Positions 1 through 6,764 of a DNA stretch of 10,425 nt are shown here, in pieces. The notes below the pieces were generated by a model, which was given only the letters and a program-made list of their open reading frames with translations, was not told the DNA's origin and did no database searches. The first letter of the stretch is position 1; every line of letters starts with the position of its first letter. Position numbers and translations under genes: made by a program. The stretch is from DASPOJ01 sp049790315 (GTDB lineage: Bacteria; Acidobacteriota; Terriglobia; Acidiferrales; UBA7541): the NCBI GenBank assembly GCA_049790315.1, contig JBAQYV010000058.1, positions 1 through 10,425 of the forward strand, given 5' to 3'.

Positions 1-23
1 CGGCGGGGTTGGGACAGTACCCA

Positions 24-68
24 TAAAAAATAACCCCGCCCGAGAGCCTTGCGGCTAGTCAAGCGGGG
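24..68 (-). terminator. Putative intrinsic terminator of the lipoprotein gene
   Basis: Read on the minus strand, CCCCGC (68-63) pairs with GCGGGG (39-34). Inside it a second stem, AGCC/GGCT (56-53 with 48-45), closes a GCAA tetraloop. The outer stem runs straight into TTATTTTTTA (33-24). This hairpin plus U-tract is the form of a rho-independent terminator and lies about 70 bases past the stop of the lipoprotein reading frame. The internal loop of 6 and 5 bases weakens it. GCGGGGTT at 3-10 could compete for 32-39, so an alternative longer hairpin (2-10 with 32-40) is possible. Confidence 0.5.
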
Positions 69-136
69 AGCAATTCAAACAATAGTATACAGCACGACAG
101 GAATCAGCGCAAGCAGACGCAGAGTCCCGTAGCGGG

Positions 137-603
137 CTACTTTGGGTCCTTGTTATTAACCGGTCCACTTGAAAGGTCCTGCAGGGAGATGCTGATGCCG
201 CCGTATTGGACGACCCGGAGGTAGATATCTGAGTATCGATCAAATGTTACGTCGAGATGCGATGGAGTTACCCATTTCATCGTGAGATCAATCGTCCCCC
301 CAGCGTTGGCGGTGTTGTCCAGAACGTAGGGACGGGGAACTGGACCAAGGCAATTGAACCCTAGACTTCCGTCGGAGGCTGTGAGGCATTGACCTTAGAC
401 AGGTACACCACGGTAGTAATATCGGCCGATCCGAGCCCGCCGTTCTGTATCGTGCGAGCACTGGCAATCCAAAGCCTGTCTGGAGAGGGGACTTCCGCTT
501 TCCAAACCGTCAGGTCATCAAGGCTGGGGCGACAGCCAGACAGTAAGATGCTGATTCCAGAAATTATGAGCGAAATCAACTTGAGTGAAATTTTGCGGTT
601 CAC
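137..603 (-). pseudogene. Small lipoprotein gene interrupted by a one-base frameshift
   Basis: Translation starts at a GTG (603-601) with GAGGAA at 617-612, eight bases upstream, a good ribosome binding site. The first 24 residues form a lipoprotein signal peptide: NRK basic start, hydrophobic core, and lipobox L-S-G-C with the lipidated Cys at 24. The frame stops at TAG (363-361) after residue 80. Beyond that stop the next frame is open to TAG at 139-137 and reads as ordinary protein (for example GPVPRPYVLDN and TIDLTMKWVTPSHLDVTF). Adding one C between 364 and 363 turns the stop into CTA and gives a continuous 155-residue protein. The function is unknown; it is probably a small envelope lipoprotein. 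No slippery heptamer is visible at the junction, so a mutation or a sequencing/assembly error is likelier than programmed frameshifting. The separate 62-residue frame at 55-243 is a shadow. Confidence 0.65.
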
Positions 604-700
604 CTACGCCGTTCCTCGTGATTCAAAGTACCCACTACTCAGAGTCCGCGTGCGGTGAAGCTAAACTGGGCGTCCGAGTTCCGCGAATGGAAGATGACCG

Positions 701-2266
701 TTATCTCCGCGCCGCCGGATGCGCATCCAGAAAATCCAGCGCCGCCACGCGCGGCACCGGAATCGCTTCCGGCGCATCCGCAAAATTCATCAGCACTTGG
801 TGTTGCGCATCGAATGCCGGCCACACAGGCAACCCCGTCCCATTCGGATTCCCGGTCGCCGCAAAATTAAACCAATACCCCGACATCTGATCCGCAAGCC
901 GGTGATCCACTTCCGTCCACGGCCAATTTCTCAAATGTTGGTTATCGAACACATACATCAGTTCGGAAGCGTGGTACGCGCCAAATTGAGAGTTCGGTCC
1001 TTCGCTAAAATTCGCATCCGGCGGCTCTGGCAACGAGTGGCTCCATCGATACAAATAGACCGGCGATTTGCCGGTCGCGTTCGCCAGCCGCGCCAGAGCG
1101 CGCTCGTTCGCTGCCACACGTTCAGTAAATTGCCGATAAGCTGACGCGGTCGCTTCCGCGTCCGTGCTCGCGGGAAAGAGCGCCAGGTACGCTCCAGCGT
1201 CGGCGCCATATGTACTTTGCGCTTTCGCCTGTGCAGCCGCGGCCGTAGTGGCCATCTTGCTCAAGCCACCTTCATTCGAGGTTGAGCCCACGATCATCGG
1301 CACATCGATTTGTTTCCCCGCGCGATAGATCGCCGCGGGATCGTCCGGAATCACGTAGCCATCCACAATCGGGTGAGCCGGGGCGGGCCCCGCAATCAAT
1401 TGATCCGGCCTCAGCCGCCGCAAATCGGCCAGGTTTTTTGCGCCCATGGATGTTGCCCAGGCCACGCCGGCGGCTTCCGCGTCGGCTAATTTTTGAGGTG
1501 GCTGTCCCAGCCCACCGCTTTCCGCGATGGCTCGCTCGAAAAGCCCCGCCGCCAGCGGCGAAACCGTCAAGTCGGTCACGGACATCGCGCCCGCCGACTG
1601 CCCAAATATCGTCACATTGTTTGGATCGCCGCCGAACGCCGCGATATTCCGCCGCACCCATTCCAGCGCCGCGATCTGATCCAGCAGTCCGTAATTTCCG
1701 GACGCATGATGATCCGACTCCGCTGAAAGTTCCGGATGCGCCAGAAATCCAAGCGCCCCCACGCGGTAATTGAACGTCACCACTACCGCGCCCTTCTGCG
1801 CCAGATCGTCGCTCCAATAAAGTCTCTCCATTCCCGAGCCGTGATCGAATCCGCCGCCGTAAATCCACACCATCACCGGCAATTTGTCGCTCGCCTCGCG
1901 CGCCGCCGTCCACACATTCAGAGTCAGGCAATCCTCGTTGATCGTTTGCGGACCTGGATCGATGTAAGAGATGGACCCCGGATGATGCAGGTGCTGCGGG
2001 CAGATCGCGCCAAAATGCGTCGCGTCCAGCGCGCCCTTCCACGGCGTCGCGGGTTGCGGTGCGCGCCAACGCAAATCGCCCACCGGCGGCGCCGCAAACG
2101 GAATCCCCTTGAAAGCGCGCACACCCGGCGCCGTCCCCATCGCGCCAGACACCATCCCGCCCTCAGTGCGCACCACCAACGGTGGTTTAGCCGATCCCGC
2201 CGGCCCTTGCGCCGCTGCAACAGCCACAGCACTCACGCCCAGCAACGCGATCAACGCAAATCTCAT
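701..2266 (-). CDS. Secreted type B carboxylesterase (para-nitrobenzyl esterase family)
   Basis: This 521-residue alpha/beta-hydrolase should hydrolyse carboxylic ester bonds; the natural substrate cannot be told from sequence. Residues 1-20 are a Sec signal peptide with likely cleavage near AAAQG, so the enzyme acts in the periplasm or outside the cell. Family landmarks appear in order: FKGIPFAAPPVGDLRW near 52, EDCLTLNVW at 111-119, the oxyanion-hole segment YGGGF at 136-140, the nucleophile elbow GQSAGA with Ser224, the acid in NEGG (Glu332), and the base in YHASE (His432). The triad is complete and the length is normal for the family. The elbow has Gln where GESAG is more usual, a common variant. 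ATG at 2266 is chosen because the signal peptide starts there; GGGGG lies about 10 bases upstream as a modest ribosome binding site. It appears to be a single-gene unit. Confidence 0.93.
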   Translation of the reverse strand: MRFALIALLGVSAVAVAAAQGPAGSAKPPLVVRTEGGMVSGAMGTAPGVRAFKGIPFAAPPVGDLRWRAPQPATPWKGALDATHFGAICPQHLHHPGSISYIDPGPQTINEDCLTLNVWTAAREASDKLPVMVWIYGGGFDHGSGMERLYWSDDLAQKGAVVVTFNYRVGALGFLAHPELSAESDHHASGNYGLLDQIAALEWVRRNIAAFGGDPNNVTIFGQSAGAMSVTDLTVSPLAAGLFERAIAESGGLGQPPQKLADAEAAGVAWATSMGAKNLADLRRLRPDQLIAGPAPAHPIVDGYVIPDDPAAIYRAGKQIDVPMIVGSTSNEGGLSKMATTAAAAQAKAQSTYGADAGAYLALFPASTDAEATASAYRQFTERVAANERALARLANATGKSPVYLYRWSHSLPEPPDANFSEGPNSQFGAYHASELMYVFDNQHLRNWPWTEVDHRLADQMSGYWFNFAATGNPNGTGLPVWPAFDAQHQVLMNFADAPEAIPVPRVAALDFLDAHPAARR

Positions 2267-2775
2267 TGGAAGCGATCCCCCGATCTTGTTCTCAAGCTCG
2301 CAAATCGTACGCCCCTACAGCCGTCGCCACAACGCATTTGCCGCCGCAGACCGCACCGATCCTGTTCGAATAAATAGAGTAATTGCGGCAGTCGTCGCGT
2401 CTCGCCGGCCTCGCATTTCATTGTAGCGGCGGAGCTTGCCTCTGCCCATCTTGCCCGTGACGCACACCATTTCGAATACTCATTTAGTTATTGACAATAT
2501 GGTGCTATTCTGCTAAGCTTGTTCATGTTCGTTCGCGCCACGTCCGAATCGTTATCCGTCTCCGCAGCCCAGTTTCCTGCCCATTCACCAGCATTCCACG
2601 AAATCGGAACAACCCCTGCATTTTCAATCGATTCCGCACTCCTCACACACACATTTCCTGTAAGTCCTGTGTACACAATGAATTATGAACTGGGTACGGG
2701 GGTGTATACCCTCCACCCTTTTCCAGCCTCGACCTTCGCGAAACTGCCTGTCATCAGCCACTTAGCGCACAGGCC
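2267..2775. other. 509-base intergenic region without a convincing gene
   Basis: The region lies between two minus-strand genes and must hold the esterase promoter and the 3' end of the copper-protein transcript. I see no RNA gene and no ORF with protein-like composition on either strand. Visible items are a strong plus-strand promoter-like site at 2491-2519, a CA-rich run around 2643-2652, a perfect 10-bp palindrome TGTGTACACA at 2668-2677, and a second GTATAC dyad at 2703-2708, about three helical turns further on. GGGTG/CACCC followed by TTTT near 2699-2722 could form a weak plus-strand hairpin. Confidence 0.5.
2491..2519 (+). promoter_or_regulatory. Candidate sigma70-type promoter, plus strand
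   Basis: A perfect -35 TTGACA (2491-2496) is followed after 17 bases by TAAGCT (2514-2519), preceded by TG at 2511-2512 as in an extended -10. The -10 hexamer itself is poor (3 of 6). Transcription would start near 2526, essentially on ATG at 2525. The 98-codon frame that follows does not look like protein, so the transcript, if real, may be a noncoding RNA or a decayed gene. Confidence 0.4.
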
Positions 2776-4122
2776 TTACGGGGCATTCCCCGTCGGCCCG
2801 CAAATCTCGCGAATAAAATAATGCGCCTTATCCACATTCGCCGGCACCGCAACATCGAAAAACCCCACCATCATTTCGTCGTATGTCTGATCGCCCCAGC
2901 GCACCGCCGAATCCGGATCGGGATTGTGCAGGTTATTTTTCGAGTTGTCGTACCACGCCACCGCCTGCAGTATCGTCCCGGCCTTCAACGGCAGCGGCCG
3001 CGCGAGTCGATAACTCAACTGCCAGTAAAAATCGTAATTCACGCGCAGCAGCGGCTCGGTCGTGTCGTCGGTGTGCAGAATGTTGTACTCGAATCGTTTT
3101 CCCCGCAGATGCATGTGCGGAAAAAAACTCAGCAGCACGGCGTCCTGCGGCAGCGATCCATGTACTTCCACGCGAAAATCCGGTACGCCCGGCGGAATCA
3201 CAAATCGATCATTGGTCAATTGCAGCGTCAGCACGCGTTGCTTCGGCGCTTGCTTCGCAAAGATCAGCCCGATGCTCGTTTGATCCGTCGCGCGATGTCC
3301 GTGCGTAGTGTAGTGCATCTGAAACACAAGGTCGGATCCCGCCGGCACGAATTTCGCCATCCCCGCGGGCCAGTTGTCCGGCGAACTCCCCGGCGCGTAA
3401 ACCAGCAAAATGTCTGCCGTCGTCATGTGCGTATCCAGGCGATCCTGTTCGTCCGTCATGTCCGCCGCCGTGAAGGGCACTCCGATCGGCGCGTGCCGCA
3501 GCCAATCCGATCCCGGCGGACGCACATACACCACTGCGTGATGCACATTTTCGCGGCTGCTGGGCCGAATCTCCGACATGCTCACCCATTTGCCTTCGGT
3601 GAATCCCGTGCGCACGATTTCATACGTGTACGCCACGTCGCCTTCGGCCGGCAACGCGACCGGCGCCGGCATCCGAAAGACAACGTCGGGCTGAGGAATT
3701 ATCCAACCACGCGCGAATTTTGGCGGAGCCGGAGCGTCGTGCGGATCGCCGGCCGGCGCTCCCGATTTCGCCCACGCGACGAGCGTCGCGATCTCCCGCG
3801 GAGTAAGCGAAGGATCGTTCGAGAAGTGTCCAACCTTCGGATCGGCGAACCACGGCGGCATTCGTCGCGCCGCGACGGACGCCGCGATGGCGCGCGCATT
3901 CGCTCGCGCCTGATCGTAAGTCATCAGCGGCATCGGCCCGATCTCGCCCACGCGATGGCAAGCCTGGCACCGCGCCTGCAAAATCGGCAGCACATCGCGG
4001 TAGAACGAAGGGGAATCGGTTGGAGCGAGCGATGCGAAATAATCCTGCCGTGCCGGCGACGCCCAAACCGAGAGCGCCAGAACGATCGCGATCAGGGCGG
4101 CGAATGGGAGAACGATTTTCAC
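2776..4122 (-). CDS. Exported cytochrome c / PHM-like copper monooxygenase fusion protein
   Basis: The 448-residue product has an N-terminal hydrophobic export signal (about 1-22) and two domains. Residues about 40-125 form a small c-type cytochrome: haem motif CQACH (Cys52, Cys55, His56) and likely axial Met in RRMPPW (Met88) or MPLM (64/67). Residues about 140-440 resemble the copper type II, ascorbate-dependent monooxygenase fold of peptidylglycine hydroxylase (PHM). Equivalents of every PHM copper ligand can be read: VHH (194-195) and FQMHY (His270) for CuH, PHMH (His336, His338) and DEM (Met417) for CuM. Hydroxylation chemistry with electrons from the haem is an inference; annotations of relatives are vague and the substrate is unknown. 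It should act in the periplasm. The start is GTG at 4122, which places the signal peptide correctly; no clear ribosome binding site is seen. It seems to be transcribed alone. Confidence 0.85.
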   Translation of the reverse strand: MKIVLPFAALIAIVLALSVWASPARQDYFASLAPTDSPSFYRDVLPILQARCQACHRVGEIGPMPLMTYDQARANARAIAASVAARRMPPWFADPKVGHFSNDPSLTPREIATLVAWAKSGAPAGDPHDAPAPPKFARGWIIPQPDVVFRMPAPVALPAEGDVAYTYEIVRTGFTEGKWVSMSEIRPSSRENVHHAVVYVRPPGSDWLRHAPIGVPFTAADMTDEQDRLDTHMTTADILLVYAPGSSPDNWPAGMAKFVPAGSDLVFQMHYTTHGHRATDQTSIGLIFAKQAPKQRVLTLQLTNDRFVIPPGVPDFRVEVHGSLPQDAVLLSFFPHMHLRGKRFEYNILHTDDTTEPLLRVNYDFYWQLSYRLARPLPLKAGTILQAVAWYDNSKNNLHNPDPDSAVRWGDQTYDEMMVGFFDVAVPANVDKAHYFIREICGPTGNAP

Positions 4123-4270
4123 GATAGAGGTTTGATGTCTACTCGGGGTTTCCGCGTTGCGCTAAATTGCGCGTCACGCCATGGCGGTCACACGCGAGCT
4201 TGTTGCGCCACCTTGCGGACGCGCAGATTGGCCGCACGCCGGACGATTGCGCCAAGTTTTGGCACGCGAT

Positions 4271-5227
4271 CTATCGATGCGTCGAATCCGTCTGCGGACC
4301 CACGACCGGCGTCCTCGCCAATTCCACGCCCGTCACGAGTGCATTCCTGATTTGCCCGAACAGATCTGTGAGCGTGTTTGGCGTGTGCGGAATCAGGATC
4401 GCGTTGGTGTGATCGTTCGCGGCAATTTCCTTCAACGTGTCGAAATATTGCGTCATCAAGACAAGCTGCATCACGTCCTGCGGCGTCGAGCCCTGCACCG
4501 CCCTGGCGAAATCTTCAACGGAGTCCTTCAATCCGGAAATAATTGCCTTCCGCTGATTCGCGATGCCTTCTCCTTGCAGCCGTTTCGATTCCGCCTCGGC
4601 TTCCGCCTGCTTCACCAACAGCAACTTATTCGTCTCCGCGCGAGAAACCGTCGCCTCCCGCTCGCGCTGCGCGGCGTTAATGTCGTTCATCGCCGCCTTC
4701 ACCTTCTGGTCGGGCACGATATCGGAAATCAAAACTTTCACGATCGAGTATCCATATTCCTTCATCGAGCCGTCGAGATTGTCCCGCAGGTCGTTTGCGA
4801 TGTCGGCCTGATTCAGGAACGTGTCGTCCAGTTTCATTTTCGGCACGTGGCCCAGCACCACGTTGTAAACCATGGATTCGATCTGCTTCACTGGGTTCGT
4901 CAATTTGTAGAACGCGGACTCCACACCATCTGGCATAACCTTGTATTGGATCGACACCGGAATCTGCACGAAAACGTTGTCCTGTGTCTTCGTTTCCACC
5001 TGCACGTCGAATTGCTGCACCTTCATGCTCATGCGATAGATCACGGTCTCGATCAGCGGCGTTTTCCAGTTCAGCCCTGGGCCCGCGACGCGCGCGAATT
5101 TCCCCAGCCGCTGCACCAAGGCCACTTGCGACGTCTGCACCGTGAAGAACGATCCGAACACGATGCTCAGCACGAAGAGAATGAAAACGATGACCAGGAA
5201 CAGAATGACGCCCGATGTTGCGTCCAT
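4271..5227 (-). CDS. SPFH/band-7 (stomatin-prohibitin) membrane protein, HIR-like
   Basis: The 318-residue protein has one N-terminal membrane segment (about 7-25) followed by an SPFH domain (about 28-190), an Ala/Glu/Lys-rich coiled coil (about 183-235) and a conserved C-terminal part. It should oligomerise as a scaffold on the membrane; the client is unknown. Several blocks match plant hypersensitive-induced-reaction proteins: QQFDVQVETKTQDNVFV (71-87), AFYKLTNPVKQI (105-116), INAAQRERE (183-191) and DVMQLVLMTQYFDTLKEI (251-268). No NfeD-type partner lies next to it. ATG at 5227 is preceded by AAGGAG with about seven to eight bases of spacing, an excellent ribosome binding site. A candidate promoter lies at 5259-5288. 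HflK/HflC and QmcA are related alternatives, but the C-terminal match favours the HIR-like group. Confidence 0.9.
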   Translation of the reverse strand: MDATSGVILFLVIVFILFVLSIVFGSFFTVQTSQVALVQRLGKFARVAGPGLNWKTPLIETVIYRMSMKVQQFDVQVETKTQDNVFVQIPVSIQYKVMPDGVESAFYKLTNPVKQIESMVYNVVLGHVPKMKLDDTFLNQADIANDLRDNLDGSMKEYGYSIVKVLISDIVPDQKVKAAMNDINAAQREREATVSRAETNKLLLVKQAEAEAESKRLQGEGIANQRKAIISGLKDSVEDFARAVQGSTPQDVMQLVLMTQYFDTLKEIAANDHTNAILIPHTPNTLTDLFGQIRNALVTGVELARTPVVGPQTDSTHR

Positions 5228-5258
5228 GGTTACTCTCCTTTTTCTCGAGGACAGCGGG

Positions 5259-5288
5259 ATTCTACATGAGTTTCATCCGCTTACCCAA
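5259..5288 (-). promoter_or_regulatory. Candidate promoter for the SPFH gene
   Basis: On the minus strand TTGGGT (5288-5283) is followed after 18 bases by TAGAAT (5264-5259), a good -10. Transcription would start near 5252, giving a leader of about 25 bases that includes the strong AAGGAG ribosome binding site upstream of ATG 5227. The -35 matches only partly. Confidence 0.4.
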
Positions 5289-5445
5289 AAGGAGTGTTGG
5301 GGAGATCGCTCTCCAGGAATCGCAGGGAATCCGCGATTTGTTAGCGCGCGCCTGCGCCCTCTTCGATCGCGCCGCCCCGCCAGATGGCGCAGCAGGATGT
5401 GAAGATTGCCGCAAGCTAGCCGAGATCTGGAAGCTGTTGAATTAG
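5266..5445 (+). CDS. Possible small protein of 59 residues, unknown function
   Basis: An ATG at 5266 opens a 59-codon frame to TAG at 5443-5445. The product would be soluble, with a helical-looking body (EIALQESQGIRDLLARACALF) and a C-terminal CEDC motif followed by RKLAEIWKLL. Composition and third-position GC in the second half look protein-like. It ends tail to tail with the permease gene, the two stop codons sharing bases 5443-5444, as genuine convergent neighbours often do. Against it: no good ribosome binding site (only GAGG about 15 bases upstream), no plus-strand promoter, and the first codons overlap the probable SPFH promoter. I do not recognise the family. Confidence 0.3.
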   Translation: MSFIRLPKRSVGEIALQESQGIRDLLARACALFDRAAPPDGAAGCEDCRKLAEIWKLLN

Positions 5446-6140
5446 ACAGATTGGCGGCGTGAAAGGAAGAGTTGCAGGAACAATCCTCCGGCGAGCAGCA
5501 AGGCTGCAGGTAGCAATACGAACGCGCCTAGCCCGCCGAGGAATGAAGAGAGCATGTAACCGCGAGCAAACGGATCGCGGATATTCAAAACCAGCGGGAA
5601 TGCCACCATGAAAAATACGAGAAACGGCACGACGGGGAAAATGGCGCACGACAACATCGCACGGAGCGTGCCCCCTGCGCGCCGTGAAAAGAATGCCCCG
5701 GTTGCCCCGGCAAAAGGCAGCAACACCAACCATGGAACGAATTCGGTCGCGAGGGTTGGAAACAATCGGGGCATGCCGTCATGCGTGATAATCCCACTCG
5801 GATGGCCGAAAATCCGCAGGGAAAGCGAATGCATCAACATCAGTAATCCCAGGAAAAGCGCAAACGTAATAATACAGGGCAGCCATAACTGCATGACGCG
5901 TTTCGGCATGACATTTTCCTTCCTTCGAGCGATCAGAATTTTGCGGCGAAGTTCGCGCCAGTTTTTCACTTCGTCCACACAGCGCTGCGCCGCGTCGTCC
6001 TCCGTAAGCCCTCGTGCGCACAAGTTTTCGTACACATCTTCCAGATGCGTCGCAAGTTCCGCGATCACGTCCTCGCGGTCGCACGGTTCGAGCGCGAGAA
6101 CCGCAAGTTCGCGGCCCACAAGTTCGTGCCAATCACGCAT
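5442..6140 (-). CDS. Small integral membrane protein with permease-prefix-like N-terminus
   Basis: The 232-residue product has a charged, helical cytoplasmic N-terminus (about 1-75; RELAVLALEPCDREDVIAEL and LTEDDAAQRCVDEVKNW) like the prefix/HAAS-type domains found in PadR-linked membrane proteins. About four membrane segments follow (near 86-105, 131-151, 160-184 and 197-225). No ATP-binding domain or transport motif is present, so the molecular role is unknown. The prefix type is typical of acidobacterial FtsX/MacB-like permeases, but the FtsX core is absent here. The ATG (6140-6138) lies inside the end of the padR-type gene with an 8-base overlap (6133-6140), so the two are translationally coupled and it is probably the target controlled by that regulator. 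Confidence 0.75.
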   Translation of the reverse strand: MRDWHELVGRELAVLALEPCDREDVIAELATHLEDVYENLCARGLTEDDAAQRCVDEVKNWRELRRKILIARRKENVMPKRVMQLWLPCIITFALFLGLLMLMHSLSLRIFGHPSGIITHDGMPRLFPTLATEFVPWLVLLPFAGATGAFFSRRAGGTLRAMLSCAIFPVVPFLVFFMVAFPLVLNIRDPFARGYMLSSFLGGLGAFVLLPAALLLAGGLFLQLFLSRRQSV

Positions 6141-6465
6141 GCGGCGCCTCCGTCAGACTCTGCAGCGCGCGAAAGAGTTCCGCCCATTCCTTGCGAATCG
6201 GAGCCAGTTCCTTTTTCCCTTGCGGAGTAAGACTGTAGCAACGCCGTCGTCGCCCGGAATCGCTTGTCTCCCACGCGCCGCGAACCCAGCCGCGTTTCTC
6301 CATGCGATAGAGAAGTGGATACAGCGAGGCCAGCGTAAAATGAAGCGCACCGCGCGTTTGCTGTTCGATGCGGCGCGCCATTTCATAACCGTGCAGCGGT
6401 CCCTCTTCAAGAACGCTGAGTACGGCGAGTTCCGCAGTGCCGCGTTTAATGCCCGTGCTGATCAT
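6133..6465 (-). CDS. PadR-family transcriptional repressor
   Basis: The 110-residue protein is a standard short PadR. The winged helix-turn-helix spans about 8-80, with family landmarks GTAELAVLSVL (9-19), HGYEMARRIE (25-34), the recognition-helix region TLASLYPLLYRMEKRGWV (44-61) and the wing SGRRRRCYSLTPQGKKEL (70-87). A short C-terminal helix (about 88-104) would form the dimer. PadR proteins repress their own operon and often sense small molecules or envelope stress; the ligand here is unknown. ATG 6465 has AGGGAGG four bases upstream. It overlaps the downstream membrane-protein gene by eight bases. A perfect palindrome at 6474-6485 abuts and partly overlaps the ribosome binding site, consistent with autoregulation. 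Confidence 0.92.
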   Translation of the reverse strand: MISTGIKRGTAELAVLSVLEEGPLHGYEMARRIEQQTRGALHFTLASLYPLLYRMEKRGWVRGAWETSDSGRRRRCYSLTPQGKKELAPIRKEWAELFRALQSLTEAPHA

Positions 6466-6469
6466 AATG

Positions 6470-6496
6470 CCTCCCTACATGTAGGATTCTTATATA
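6470..6496 (-). promoter_or_regulatory. PadR operator and promoter -10 of the PadR/permease operon
   Basis: CCTACATGTAGG (6474-6485) is a perfect 12-bp palindrome. Its ACATGT core fits the ATGT/ACAT half-sites known for PadR operators. On the minus strand a TATATA/TATAAG stretch (6496-6489) lies directly upstream and would serve as a -10, placing the start point inside the palindrome; no good -35 is visible. The palindrome also runs into the AGGGAGG ribosome binding site (6476-6470). A repressor bound here would block transcription initiation. Confidence 0.65.
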
Positions 6497-6653
6497 TGCG
6501 AAGCGAATTGGCAATGGAACCAAAGTACCAGTGTTCCGGTCCATTTCCGCGATCAGCATTGTTGGCGGGGGGCCTTACGTTCGGTCGGACCGGGCGGCTC
6601 ATTCGATGGACAATAAAAATGTTTCTTTTCGGGACGACACCCCAGAAAACCAC

Positions 6654-6682
6654 TTGACAACATCTTGCGCTCACGGCAGTAT
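6654..6682 (+). promoter_or_regulatory. Candidate promoter for the zinc-ribbon/XRE regulator gene
   Basis: A perfect TTGACA (6654-6659) is followed after 17 bases by CAGTAT (6677-6682). Transcription would start near 6689, about 75 bases before the chosen GTG start. Its position argues against the longer reading that begins at 6531. Confidence 0.5.
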
Positions 6683-6764
6683 TGCCCCCGCGCCTGTTTC
6701 TGCCTTTCCCCTTCGAAGTATCGAGTTCCTCATATCCGCATGCCGGAATAGTCTGCGAGGACCG

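Noticed and set aside
3..68. Three mutually complementary GC blocks suggesting a riboswitch-like attenuator
   Set aside because: They are better explained as a terminator downstream of the minus-strand lipoprotein gene; there is no downstream gene in view to be regulated.
55..243. Minus-strand frame of 62 codons near the window start
   Set aside because: It overlaps the continuation of the frameshifted lipoprotein gene in another frame and has no signal of its own.
2525..2821. Plus-strand frame of 98 codons after the 2491 promoter
   Set aside because: The composition is Ser/Pro/Thr-rich with no domain, there is no ribosome binding site, and it runs 46 bases into the end of the copper-protein gene; not supported as a gene.
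4177..4186. CGCCATGGCG palindrome upstream of the copper-protein gene
   Set aside because: A 10-bp palindrome in GC-rich sequence, about 55 bases from the start and with no promoter context; too weak to call an operator.
2821..4350. 509-codon plus-strand frame
   Set aside because: It lies antisense to the cytochrome/copper protein; its extreme Arg/His content is the usual mirror of a GC-rich gene on the other strand.
4181..5269. 362-codon plus-strand frame
   Set aside because: It is an antisense shadow of the SPFH gene, which has clear family motifs and a strong ribosome binding site.
5608..6657. 349-codon plus-strand frame opposite the PadR/permease operon
   Set aside because: It is antisense to two well-supported overlapping genes and has Arg/Ser-rich composition.
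6531..6764. N-terminal extension of the XRE regulator (78 codons)
   Set aside because: Not protein-like, and the best promoter (6654-6682) lies inside it; the GTG at 6765 is preferred.
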